Source of the DNA: Papilionanthe hookeriana x Papilionanthe teres
Taxonomy: Eukaryota > Streptophyta > Magnoliopsida > Asparagales > Orchidaceae
NCBI GenBank assembly: GCA_022702705.1
Contig: CM040422.1
Coordinates: 41,377,270 to 41,441,269, forward strand
Length of the DNA: 64,000 nt
Direction: 5' to 3'
This document shows, piece after piece, positions 1-10,745 of the stretch. Under the pieces are notes generated by a model. The model did no database searches. It saw only the letters and a list, made by a program, of their open reading frames with translations, and was not told where the DNA came from. Every line of letters begins with the position of its first letter. Position 1 is the first letter of the stretch. The position numbers and the translations under genes were made by a program.

Positions 1-745
1 GAGAAGATATTAGTATATAACTCTAGCCCTCCCAATATGTTGATATAATTGCCTTGATGTCTCTCAAAATGTTCAAAGTTCTGTCTTCTCATATTCTGAT
101 AAATTTCAATTTCATATTTCGGGATGATTTGCAGTCTTCATGGTTTGTCAACATATTGTGGCACATAAGGAACAATTTTCATATTCTTCTCTTCAACTTT
201 GTCTTTCTGAGGAACAACATTTGTTGCAGCTATTTCTGGTTGCTGCAAGATTACTTCAACGGGTTGACTTATAATTTTCTCTTTTAATGTGATTGTCATC
301 TGCTCAATGACAGTCTCGTCTTCTCCTTATTCTTTCAACTGTTCGAATATTTTGTGAATATGACGTTTCCTGTTCCTCTTCTGGGTACGAGTGAGTGTTG
401 CTTTACTTTCCAACTAATCGTCGGTAGGAGTAGCACCAGCAAGCTCATTCCCCATTGTCATTACCATCAATTTGATTCTGTTGATTGCAATGTCACTTAA
501 ATTAGCTTCATTTATTTTCCTTTTCTTTTAAAGAAGACGTTTAACTTTTCTTCTGAATTTTAATACGGGCTTCCGACCACTAATTCTTCTTGATTTATTA
601 TGGTCAAGGCAGAGCTTTCATATTCCAGATCAATCTGCTCAAAATTCAACTCAAATTCTATTATTGCTCCGTTTTCAATTTCTTCTTTGTTAAGAGCAAA
701 ACCAATTCCACTATTGAAGGTAAAAATCGGCCTTCCTTCTGACAT
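1..745 (-). pseudogene. AlkB-type ORF of a Tat/Ogre element, copy a (5' part, cut by window edge)
   Basis: On the minus strand the reading starts at an ATG at 745 (MSEGRPIFTF). It runs about 60 residues in frame to a stop near 560, then continues with stops and frameshifts to the window edge. At the edge the translation INILGGLELYTNIFS matches INILGGLELHIDVFS of the 8507-9868 copy, so this is the same gene. The AlkB catalytic core should lie just left of position 1. The first ~45 residues carry the shared pattern F-x-F-x-x-G-x-x-F-A-L-x-K-E-E. The ATG follows a pyrimidine-rich stretch ending in CAG (750-751), which looks like a splice acceptor. The middle is an A-rich, lysine-rich linker with several stops, so this copy is dead. 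Family assignment rests on the other two copies. Confidence is high for homology and low for any residual function. Confidence 0.75.
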
Positions 746-1168
746 TTTCCTGCACAAACACAGGAAAACAATCGAAATGTCAGGCCGGACCAAGAAAGAA
801 TAATATGTATTAACTTTAAATTTCATGAAAGAATTCCTTACCATTAAATATAAATATACCTGTTTCAATTTACAAATATATATATATTTTTTCTCATTTA
901 TTTTTATAAACTTAAAGATTATGATAAAGTTCAAAACTTCTGTGAAAGAAGAAAGAGTAATCATATCACATTTCAAATTATATACAGGAATTTTACTACA
1001 AACTAAAATCTTTTATTCAATCATTTTGTCTCAAATTTATGTTCCGACCCAGTTATAATTGAAATGTTAGTGATTCTAAAAATAAAATTTTATTGTTAAA
1101 ATTTGTTCTTTCAAAACATCATGACACTTAATACTTTTTCAAGTATCATCCATTAATAGGGAGCATAG
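746..1168 (-). pseudogene. 3' end of integrase ORF and the spacer before the AlkB-type ORF
   Basis: Read on the minus strand, the sequence just left of 1165 encodes the end of the integrase reading frame: residues like MLPING followed by a decayed LKKY. It matches 8130-8180 and 45600-45660 in the two plus-strand copies. After it comes a pol-end segment containing the GGGTCGGAAC motif, shared with the GGGTCCGAACCC motif of the other copies, then an AT-rich spacer. The spacer ends in the acceptor-like AG before the AlkB-type ORF. The junction at about 1165-1170 joins this pol end directly to LTR sequence, so most of the element has been deleted between them. Confidence 0.6.
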
Positions 1169-3628
1169 GTCTTAACCCTGATTTTCCTACTTAAACCAGT
1201 CAGCGCCACCTCAACCTACGGCGGCTACGAACTTCCACGCGCCTTCTCCTGATTCGGCGCCGTCATCCACCTCACCGCCACACATCTACGTGGTTCTGTC
1301 TCATCTCCTCATCTGGTGCGATCCTAGCCCTCCATTTGTTACACGCGCGGTCCAATGACTATTGGTCTTCATCTCCGTCTGGTTCAATCTGAGTGTCGTC
1401 CACTTTCTAGACCTAATTTCTCCCTCATTTCTCAACCAAATCAAGCGCGGTTTGTTTCTACATGCTCTTCTAAGCAAGACGAACACATCCATACGACTAA
1501 ATTTGCATTGAAATTAAGCCAAATAAAATGGGAAATCGTTGGAAGCTCAGGAGAAAGAATAGTTCAATACATTGGCTCTTCGAAGTGAGACTTTGATCAG
1601 AGATGCTCTACACCTTCGTGGTTGACCAAGGAAGCTAGGGATGAAGTCTCGAGTGATGGTGAATTGTCTGGATATGAAAGTGACCAGACCTGATTTAGTC
1701 TTTCTGCTGATAGAATGAATGGGTGGCCTGCTGAAGGGGCTTTCACTGGGAAACTTCTTCTCTAACTCTGGTGAAGGTGCGAGAAGAGTTAATTCGGTTT
1801 TGGTGGAGCTTTTAGGGATGTCCTGTTTTATAGCCTAAAATTGAGCTCTGAAATTGAGCTCAATCATTGGGGATTAGAGCAGAAATGCAGTGGAGCTGAG
1901 CTTCTCTGTGATGTGGGAAGGATTGGGATCAAATTGGGAGGTTTTCTTGGAGAAAAATTTCAGCACTTTTCTTTGGTCGAGAGGGGGTGCTTATATGGTT
2001 AGGGCCATTGGGTTGAGCTGGGAGTCAATTGGTGGGTGAATTCAGCTGCCTAGGTGGAGGGAAGAAGAGATCCAAAGGAAATTTTGGCTGAGGTGGCCAA
2101 TTGGTGGAGTTTGGGTGAGCTTAACTTAGAGGTGGCTCTCAGTTTTCGTTCCCTCCAGTGAGTAGGCCCGCTGGCAAGGATAAGGGAGCGGGCCCTCGGG
2201 TCAGGTGAGCCAGGGGGAGGTTTAATTTTGATTATTCAGTTGTGGGGAGATTTAGAGTAATGCAAAAGGAATATTTAACCACTTAAGGGAAGAAATCCCC
2301 TAAAATGAGGGACCCTTGGTACATGGCTCCCTAGCTTGGGTTAGGTGGATCTAGAGTGGTTCCTAGGGTTCACTTGATGGCTGTGGAAGGGTTGGTTTAG
2401 TCACATTTGGTTTAATTTGGCTAGGTTTGGTCATAGGTTCAATTTGGTTCATTTGGGTAAAGGTTGGGCTAGCTTGGGTTTAGAACAAATTGAATGTTTC
2501 AAATGGTCTAGGGGAATGTGGTGAGTGTTCCCAACATTAATTGGGAGGAAATTTTAGGGTTAGGCTAATCAATTTGGTAGATTTTGGGCATGTGTTCAAT
2601 TTGGGTTAAAATTAGGTATTTTTGGATTTCAAGTGGATTTAGCTTAGACTTGGGCTCAAATTGGGGCAATTAAATGTTTCATATGTTTCATATGAGTGTT
2701 ATGGAGGGTTTAGGATTGAAATTTTGAGGGAATTGGTTGACATTAGGTTAATTTGGGGATTTTGGATAATTTAAGCAAAATTGGCGATTTTGGATTTCAA
2801 GTGGAATTGAACTCAAATGTAGGTCAATTTGGGCTTGAATTTGGTTTAGATTGGTTTTGGGGATGTTGAATTGAAGTTTAGAATTGAATTTGATCAGTAT
2901 TGGGGTTAATTGGGTTGATTTGTTTTGACATTGGGTCCATTTGGGCTAAGTGAGACAAGTTTAGGATTTTTGGGTAGAAAGTGGGTTAAATTGTCAAAAT
3001 TAGGTTATGGTGTAGTTGAACAAAATGAAATTTAAAATATATAGGATTTTCTGAAACTTTTTGGGAATTTTTGGAAATTTTGAAATTTTGGACAAAAAGG
3101 GTATTTTGGGTATATGGAGGTTATTTGGAGTGTATTGGGGTATTTTGGTGAATTTAAGAGGTAGGAATTGTTTTAAAATGATTTTAAAGAATTTTGGGAA
3201 TTTTGGATAATTTTTGGGAAATTTTGGATGATCTGGTGGTTGTTGGGGCAATTTAGGTAATTTTGGGTAAGTTTAGGGACCGGGGGTCAAAAATTGAAAT
3301 TTTGGGAAAATGGAATTTGGTTATAGTTGAGTAGAGTGAAATAGTCTAGATTGAGCCATGGACCAAGAAAGTCCTCATTTTGAACATCTAATATGTCGTT
3401 CCTAACTTCTTAGCCAACGAGCTAGGGGTCTGGATCCATCCATATAAGTGCTCTAATGAGTCAAGAGTCAAGATTAAGTAAAAATGGTTTAGGGTATAGG
3501 ATGTGTGTACGAGTGTAGTGTGTGTAAGCTAGACCTCACCAAGACCAGGCCACCGAGGGTTGTCCTAAGGCTTGATCATCCTATAGGAACTCATCCTTGT
3601 CTTCCAACACATTGGTCCTAACCATCCA
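1169..3628 (-). repeat. Truncated relic of the giant (7.4-kb family) LTR
   Basis: The + strand here runs parallel to the minus-oriented LTR at 38650-41640. It starts with the GC-rich CGCC block (1195-1290), passes a G/T-rich tract of TTTGGG-like words (2200-3350), and ends with a segment containing CCTATAGGAACTCATCC (near 3580). It is more diverged than the other copies. It lacks the last ~200 bp before the LTR 5' terminus, and the whole 3' half of the LTR including the AT-rich repeat. Both ends are broken: at ~1168 against pol sequence and at ~3628 against protease sequence of the opposite strand. No target-site duplication is visible. The small ORFs inside are chance products of base composition. 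Confidence 0.75.
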
Positions 3629-4865
3629 AAGCAGACAAAATGTTTACCAGGGAGCATCGATCAATGTGATGAATCTTCAAACTTTAGCTTATTTGGGAAT
3701 TGATGCCCGTGATCTCAAAGCAGACAAAATGTTGCTGAAGGGTTTCAATCAGAAAGGAGAGAGAGCTCTTGGATCAATAACACTATTTATGAGGAGGTAT
3801 ATAACGTTATTCAACCGTAAAATTCTATATAATTGATTCTGAAACGTTATTCAACGCTCTACTGGGCCAACCTTGGATCCATGAAAATCCGATGGTATCA
3901 TCGTCTCTACACCAGTGCATAAAGTCTTATATGGGAGGGCAAGAGTAATGCATCAAAGGTGACTTACAACCGTTCTCCGTGCATGAAATTGGAATCCATG
4001 AGGATGCCGCCTACTACGCACCTCCAAAGAAAACAATTTTCACCAGAATTACCCTGCCAAATGAAGCAAAAGAAACTCAAGATGACAAGGATCCTCAAAC
4101 TCTAGTTCAACAATTATTCACCACTCCCTTACGGTGAGATGGTGAAGGTTTCTCCAAAAATCGCATCCGAGGTCGAGGGCGGGGACGAGGTCGAGGAAGA
4201 AATGGTGGAATAGTTAAACAAAAGAATCTGGTGATTAATGTTGATTGGGAAGACAATTCCGAAGATAAAGAAAAAGAAATCAAGTAAGAAGCAGTAACGA
4301 TAAGTCAGAAAGGGCCCCAGTTTAAGATCTCACTAGAAGATGAGAGAAATGAAGAATACAAATCAGTGTACAACAAGATAAACCACTATGTATAAACTAT
4401 CACCCTAACCCCGATCTACCCTAGTAGGGTCGAGGGTATGGTGGTCAAGGAAGTATCTGGTGGCAGTGTTAAGCAAATCAAGTTTTACCGAGGTGCTTCT
4501 TCTACTTCCAATCCTGAAAATTATGTAAAAATTGAAGATGTTGTTTAATCTGAATTAATGGAATTGCCTTTTGAGTGTTATTCTCTTTGTATTCAAAATT
4601 TAATTCGACGTGGTGTTTTACTTAAGCAGTGGTCAAAAGACCAATCATACCGCTTTGAAAAGTTATGGAAGTCAACCTCCCAATTTAAAGCATGGTCTCA
4701 GATTTAGCACGGTAGGGCCAGCTAATGATACAAAATTTTGCTTGGTTGTCACTTGTGAGCCTAATGAAGACTGTCTAGAAGCTTCAGATGATCTCGAAGA
4801 CATGCTAGTCGAAGACGCTTCACCAAATTTGAAGAAGAGATTAACTCTACATTAAACGAGTTAAT
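3629..4865 (+). pseudogene. Protease remnant and protease-RT linker of the older Tat/Ogre element
   Basis: At 3644-3790 the translation contains QGASINVM, LGIDARDLK and GFNQKGERALGSI, the retropepsin-like protease core of Tat-lineage Ty3 elements. The catalytic Asp expected two residues before G-A-S is replaced, since the sequence reads YQGAS. Downstream another frame gives IIDSETLFNALLG and PWIHE, then an RGRGRGRGR tract near 4165-4200 and an acidic linker (VDWEDNSED). Positions 4400-4860 match the linker at 41851-42345. Several stops and frameshifts separate the pieces. The first bases carry an 18-bp direct repeat (3627-3644 and 3716-3733), which looks like a repair scar at the junction with the LTR relic. 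Everything upstream (LTR, ORF1, gag) is missing here. Confidence 0.7.
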
Positions 4866-5767
4866 GGAAGTTAACTTAAATACTAGCGAAGAGCCTAGGC
4901 TGACCTTTGTTAGCTCCTTACTCAATAAAGAAGACTCCAAAGATATGATTAAGCTATATATGGAATTCAAGGACTGTTTTGCTTGAAGTTATGATGAAAT
5001 GCCGGGATTAGCTCCAGAAGTCGCAGCTTACAAGCTAGGAGTGGATCACACTGCCGTTCCAGCTAGAAAAGCTCAGAGAAGAATGCATCTAGAGATCGAA
5101 CAACAAGTAATAGCTAAGTTAAGAAGCTAATCAAAGCATAACTTTTCTGTGAAGAACAATACCCGACTTGGTTGGCCAATGTGGTACCATTTAGAAAGAA
5201 GAACGGTCAGATCAGAATCTGCGTGGATTTCATAGATTTAAACAAAGCGTGCCCGAAGGATGAATTCTCGCTACCAATTCCGAAGTTAATGATCAACATC
5301 GCTTCGTCGCACAAAGTCTTCTCTTTCATGGATTGATCATTGGGATACAATCAGATAAAAATGGCACAAGAAGATGAAAAGCTCACAGCATTCAGAACAC
5401 CAATCGAGGTATGCTACACATTGATGCCTTTCAGATTAAAGAACTCAGGAGCAACATACCAAAGAGCAATGATAAGGATTTTTGTTGATCTCATTCACAA
5501 CCAAGTCGAGTGCTACGTGGATGATGTGGTCATCAAAAGCAAATTAAAAGAAGATCACCTGTATGATTTGAGAATTATTTTCGAGCGATTAAGACAATTT
5601 AACCGTAAGATGAATCCCTTGAAATGCGCCTTCGGCGTCATCTCCGAGAAATTCTTAGGATTTGTTGTCCGGCATCACGAAATGGAAATCGATCCAGAAA
5701 AGATTAAAGATATCTTAGAAAAGCCACCTCACAAGACTTCAAACAACTACTATCATTTCAAGGGAAG
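4866..5767 (+). pseudogene. Reverse transcriptase domain, older Tat/Ogre element
   Basis: Typical Ty3 reverse transcriptase order is visible: EFKDCFA and DEMPGLAPEVA upstream of the domain, then CVDFIDLNKACPKDEFSLPIP, GYNQIKMAQEDEKLTAFRTP, FRLKNSGATYQRAM, and the catalytic box YVDD at 5514-5525 followed by VVIKSK. The connection segment NPLKCAFGV...KFLGFVVRHH follows. It would copy element RNA into DNA inside the virus-like particle. A stop replaces the residue after FMD near 5337 and another falls near 5130, so no continuous ORF exists, although a 187-residue open stretch (5340-5903) covers most of the palm. Copy 42346-43345 is its closest relative in the window. Confidence 0.85.
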
Positions 5768-6345
5768 TTGTCATATCTTCGACGCTTTATTTCTAATTTG
5801 TCAAGAAACTGTCAGCCTTTTTCTACTTTGGTTAAGAAGGATGACAAGTTTACTTGGGACTCTAAATATCAACATGCCTTCGAGGACATCAAGCAATTTT
5901 TAATGAAACCTCTTATATTAGCAGCCCCAGTCTCGAGTCGATTGTCGATACTTTATACCGCGGCTTTAGACGACTCCCTCGGAGCCCTACTAGCCCAGGT
6001 TAATGACGAGGGTAAAGAAAACACTCTCTACTACTTAAGTTGTCATCTAATTCCGACGGAGGTAAAGTATCCTCCTATTGAGAAGCATTGTTTGGCCTTG
6101 ATCTTCGCCGCTCAAAAGCTCAGGCATTACGAGCTTTCTCATAAGTTCAACCTTATTTCGAAATTTAATCCATTGCAATATTTGATGACCCGCCCGACAC
6201 TTTTCGGCAGACTTCCTATGTGGTCGATGATACTATTGCAATTTGATATAACTTTCATTCCTCTTCGTGCGATAAAGTGACAAGTCCTAGCAGACTTCCT
6301 CGCAGCACACCCTTTGGCAGAATCGCCTCTCAATGACGATTTGCC
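5768..6345 (+). pseudogene. RNase H domain, older Tat/Ogre element
   Basis: The segment begins with SYLRRFISNLSRNC and AFEDIKQFL, the usual transition from reverse transcriptase. It continues with ILYTAALDDSLGALLAQ, an LYYLS strand, EKHCLALIFAAQKLRHY, and PLRAIK-stop-QVLADFLA. This is the standard Ty3 RNase H that degrades the RNA strand of the hybrid. A 170-residue ORF covers 5768-6280 and ends at a stop inside the RNase H tail near 6278. It is immediately followed by a second, archaeal-type RNase H, the arrangement that marks the Tat lineage. Confidence 0.8.
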
Positions 6346-6830
6346 AAACGAACTGATAACGAGCTTAGAAGACCGCAATTATCAACATAGGGAATTATAC
6401 TTCGACGGAGCATCATCAACACAATGAGATGAAGAATTTCAAATGATAGTGCCCAGTAAGGCCGGAATCGGACTAATACTTATAACACCGGAACGAGGGA
6501 TGTTAAGATACTCCTACCATTTAACAACACCATGTACAAATAATGAAGCAGAATATGAAGCTCTTATAACCGGACTGGAGTTAGCCATTCATATGGGTAT
6601 AACTGATATCAACATTTACGGTGATTCACAGTTGAACATACAGCAGGTCGCTGAACAGTACAAAATTTTGAAGCCCAGACTCGAGCAGTATTTTCAGTAT
6701 AGAGTGATGTTTCTAGAGCAGATTTCTAACGTGACGATATAAAAGATTCCCAGAAAAGAAAATTCCCTTGCAGATGCTTTGGCCTGACTTGCAAAAGAGT
6801 TCACATGTCAACAAGAATAATCAGTTAAAG
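6346..6830 (+). pseudogene. Archaeal-type RNase H (aRNH), older Tat/Ogre element
   Basis: A second RNase H fold lies between RNase H and integrase. It shows ELYFDGASS (first Asp), CTNNEAEYEALITGLELAI (Glu), INIYGDSQL (Asp), and later ENSLADALA (last Asp). These are the expected acidic catalytic positions of an RNase HI fold. Having both RNase H domains is a known hallmark of Tat, Ogre and Retand elements. One stop after SSTQ (near 6424), one before KIPRKE (near 6740) and one in the final helix (near 6785) break the frame. A 99-residue open stretch covers the catalytic middle (6443-6742). Confidence 0.8.
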
Positions 6831-8237
6831 TGACAATGCAGGGTCGACAGGTCCTATCGCAAATTGACATAGACACTTTGCGCAGATTGGGAAATGAAGA
6901 GACAGTTGTAATAGTGACAGAAACTATAAAAGATTGACGATAGCCATTAATAAAATATTTGCAAACAGGAAATCTACTAGACGATAAGTTATTAGCCCAT
7001 CAGATCAAGAAAAGAACTCTGTCATACGCCTTAATAAACAATACCTTATACAAAAGGTCTTTCGATCAGATGTGACTAAGGTGCCTGAGTGGGTCCGAGG
7101 CTCGTGAAATTATTAAAGAGGTGCACTCGGGACTTTGTGGGGCTCATCAGTTGGGTCCGAAGATGAAAATGAAAATTAAGAGATTAGGGTACTACTAGCC
7201 CTCAATGATGACCAACTGCATGAAAGTTGCCAAAAGTTGTCACCAGTGCCAAGTGCACGGAGTGGTTCTACATCAACCTCCAAATGTGCTACATCCGACA
7301 ATCGCGTCGTGGCCATTTGAATGTTGGGAACATATAGTGGGCCCGATAGAACCACCTTTTTCAAGAGGACATCGTTTCATCCTTGCAGCCACAAATTACT
7401 TTTTAAAGTGGGTAGAAGTAGTACCGCTCAAAGATGTAAAGGCACATCACGTGTTACAATTCTTCAAGAATCAAATCATTTACCGTTTTGGGGTACCATG
7501 CAGAATTATCTCAGATAACGGGTCTACATTCAAAAGCACAAAGATTAATGATTTTGTCAAAAAACACGGGATAGAATGTCACTATTCGACGATCTACTAC
7601 CCATGTGCAAATGGCTTGGCAGAGGCTTTTAATAAAACTCTCATCCAAATCCTAAAGAAAACTTTGGACGACAAAAAAAGCAATTGGTACGAGCATTTAT
7701 TAGAAGCCTTATGGGCCTATAGGACAACTTTTAGAACACCTACTCAGGCTACACCTTACGCTTTAGTGTACGGGTCTGAAGCCGTCTTGCCCTTGGAGGT
7801 TCAGCTTCCATCGCTCAGAATTGCAGTCGCAAATAAGATCACTACAAAAGAGAACGTCAGACTATGACTGGAAGAATTGGAAAGCTTGGAAGGAAGACGA
7901 ATTTCAGGAAGCAAAAATTAGAGTTATATCAAGCTAAGATGATTCAGGCCAACGAAAAACTGGTCCGCCCAAGAACTTTCAAAGTTGGTGAATCAACTCT
8001 CGTTTTCTGAAGACCTATTCTTACACATCGCAAGATAGGGGTAAATTTGAAATAACTTGGGAGGGACCGTTTGTTGTCAAGAAAGTCTACTCGGGAGGCT
8101 CTTACCAACTCGTGGATTGCCGTGGAGAGCGGCCAATGCTTCCTATCAACGGATGATATCTAAAGAAGTATTACGTGACGTGATGTTTTGAAGAGCGGAC
8201 TTTAGAAACAAAGTTTTGCTCGTAGAAGCACTGACGT
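6831..8237 (+). pseudogene. Integrase domain and C-terminal region, older Tat/Ogre element
   Basis: The N-terminal zinc-binding region is recognisable from the HSGLCGAHQ region to CHQCQVHG near 7130-7260. The catalytic core follows in a 220-residue ORF (7205-7867). The second catalytic Asp is in IISDNGS and the Glu in AEAFNKTL. The first catalytic Asp is lost: the tract that reads WGTDIMG in the other copy reads WEHIVG here, with one codon deleted. Therefore this integrase could not catalyse strand transfer even without its stops. The C-terminal part (7900-8180) is broken by stops and frameshifts, but VRPRTFKVG and WEGPFVV remain. No chromodomain is seen, as expected for Tat elements. Confidence 0.8.
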
Positions 8238-8506
8238 GATAATTGTGTGCAACTGGGTCCGAACCCAAAATAAAAATAAAAAAACTTTAAAACCAAAATA
8301 CAAAAAAAAATTCTTAAATAAAATAAAATTGAAACTTAGTGCAATTTCAAAACTCAAAATCAAATCTTTTCCTTTCTTAATAATGTTTGAAAATAAAATA
8401 GTTGTATATAAATTTATAAAAGAAAATACAATAAAATTTCAAAATTCTTATTCTTCTTGTTCCTTTTAGGTTTGGCCCCTGATTCATTCCTTATTTTCGT
8501 AGGAAG
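8238..8506 (+). other. AT-rich spacer between integrase and AlkB-type ORF, ending in a splice-acceptor-like site
   Basis: This stretch follows the conserved GGGTCCGAACCC word at the end of the integrase frame. It is A-rich, then pyrimidine-rich, and ends with TTATTTTCGTAG at 8491-8502, five bases before the ATG at 8507. The same arrangement occurs at 45741-45955 (ending TTTTCGCAG) and on the minus strand at 746-980 (ending TTGTGCAG). This fits a short intron or a 3' splice site used to express the downstream ORF from a spliced RNA. That is inference; the donor is not identified. Confidence 0.4.
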
Positions 8507-9868
8507 ATGTCGAGCGGGTGGGTGGTCCTTTCCTTTAGAGATGGTGTAAGTCTTGCACTTAATGAAGAGGAACTGAAGGTTGGTACTGTGATCGAGGTTG
8601 ACTCAGATTTTGCACAGGTGAAACTAGAATATGAAGAAACTGGTTGGACAAATGTATACCTTGGAGAGCCCCCTAGAAAGGTAGTAATGAAGCTCAGTGA
8701 GAAAGTTCAACACACTGCAAACCAAAAGAGGAAGATTAATGTGATTGAAGATAACAAAATGAAATCGGTGATAAGGGCAGCAGTAGGGAAGTTTGTCTGT
8801 GCCATCCTACTGACATCTAGGGGGAGAGGAGAGCCACTTTAACCCTGATTCAAAGAAGAAAAAAGAACCAACGTATTCATAGAATGTTAAAGAAGTTGAC
8901 AGAAGAGCAGAACAAAGAAGAGATTCCAACGATCGCTGCAGTTGGCCCGAGGAGACCAGGCCTCAAGAGCACCATGGCAGAAGTAATTCCAGAGGAGGTC
9001 ATGGCAAAGCCCATACGTGAGGTAGTGATGATTGCAGGGGTGTGTGCCAGCGTAGGGCCGTATATCCCACAGTACGTCGCCAGACCTCGACAGTCCCAGA
9101 TGTTCTCGGAGCATGAGTTGGAGATGATCTAGAGAATGCGAAGACAGGATTTTGAATATTTTCAAAGGATTCAGGGCAAGTATGTAAATATCCTGGGGGG
9201 ATTAGAATTGCATATTGATGTGTTCTCTTATTACGAGCAGAGTGAGATCATGGATTACGTCTTCGATCTCAGAGAGCAGGGTCGTGCTGGACGAATACGG
9301 AGTAAGACTTATTCTGAGCCGCAAAAATGGAAGTGAGGTAAGGGGAGGATTACGATTCAGTTCAGATGCTGCTATAACATTGCTGATGATAGGAAAGGAA
9401 ATCCACCAGGGATACTTCGCTATGATGAAGTAGACCCAATGTCAATTTAATCAAGAAAATGATAAAGCGGATTGTGTCTTGACGAGTGTTACCCGCTGAC
9501 TGCATACTGAATAGCTGTATCATCAACATTTATGAGGATGGAGATTGCATTCCACCACACGTGGACCATCATGATTTTGTGAGACCCTTCTGCACTGTTT
9601 CTTTCATTAATCACTGCAACATCATGTTCGGGACAAAACTCTGGATAGTCGGCCCGGAGAATTTCGAGGGCTAGTAGAGATACCTCTACTTGTAGGCTCT
9701 ATCCTCGTACTACAAAGGAACGGTGCAGATGTGGCAAAGCACTGCATACCAGGGGTTACTTACTAGCGGAACTCCATCACCTTCAGAAGGATGGATGAGA
9801 GCAAGATTCTGGTCATTTCCAGCCAGATCTAGATTTAGAGAGTTTGCAGCCTTACGAGCTGTAAGCTA
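8507..9868 (+). pseudogene. AlkB-type 2OG-Fe(II) dioxygenase ORF carried by the element, copy b
   Basis: The start is ATG 8507 (MSSGWVVLSFRDG). An N-terminal module of ~45 residues resembles the start of ORF1 at 22181, and a charged linker follows. From about 9050 comes the region GPYIPQYVARP, ILGGLELHIDVFS and KTYSEPQKW, then the AlkB core. The iron ligands are visible: the H-x-D pair in PPHVDHHDF (His 9558-9560, Asp 9564-9566) and the distal His in AKHCIPG near 9740. The 2-oxoglutarate-binding Arg region reads SITFRRMDE. These motifs resemble plant ALKBH9/10-type RNA m6A demethylases. Stops after HELEMI, after QKW, within the segment before LPADC, and in GVTY-stop-R, plus frameshifts, make this copy inactive. 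Role in the element is inferred: demethylating its own RNA. Confidence 0.75.
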
Positions 9869-10745
9869 CATAGTGGTAGCACACCTCTAAAGCACACTTA
9901 CATAAGATTTTCCTCCGGAAATTGGCTTATATGGTGATGTTATTACCTATGCAGTTTACTTTTCAGACATGGACAAATTAAACAGACAATTTTTACAGAT
10001 GACATGAAAATTCCAGTATATTTTGTGTCCAGATATATATGGATTTTATAGAAGTTTATTTCAAGAAAAATATCATCAGAAGTGTTTTGGGAAAAAATAT
10101 GATATGTATTTTTGACATTTCAATGGAAACGACTATGTCGTATTTTACCTTCAGTTTTTTGCAATTGACTACGAACGCCACTGAATAAGAGTTTGACTCA
10201 ATTTAAAGAAAAGTTGAGCGAAGAATGATTTAAATGAAATATAATAAACAAAAAATGGAATTCATCAAAATCTAATAAAAATAAAAATAATAAAAAAATT
10301 CAAATCCAATATCTAAATAAGACACAAAATCAAAGCTCAAAGTAAATCAACTCAAAAAATATCAAATTGCAAACAAAAGAAATGAATAAATATCCAAATC
10401 AAAATGAAATTTCAATCTAAACAAAAATTTGAAGATCAAAATAAAATCAAATCACTAAAACATAAAGAACAATGAAAACAAATCCCGAATCTGAAATCCC
10501 CAGCCTTCGACTAGATTGAAAAATCCTTTCAACTCTTAGCGATTTCTTTCCTCTTTTGAGAAGGTCGTCTGAGTCTACTGAAACAGAACCATGAAATTCT
10601 TAATTTGGTTCTGATGGCATAGATTCACATCCTTCACCAAACAATCAACCTTTGATCAAATCTTTCAGGATGTAAGACACATTCATGTCCCATTCCAATC
10701 TTCTACTGTACTTCTAAAACACAAAAATTTTCATAAAACAATCGT
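9869..10745 (+). other. 3' untranslated region of the older element, AT-rich, no gene
   Basis: The first ~320 bp correspond to 47432-47732 after the other AlkB-type ORF. Both have CACCTC, GGTGATGTTATT, CAGACATGGA and a final AACGCCA word. This part of the 3' UTR is thus conserved between copies, unlike the arrays that follow. From about 10200 to 10740 the sequence is A-rich with no repeat structure or ORF that I can support. Confidence 0.5.
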
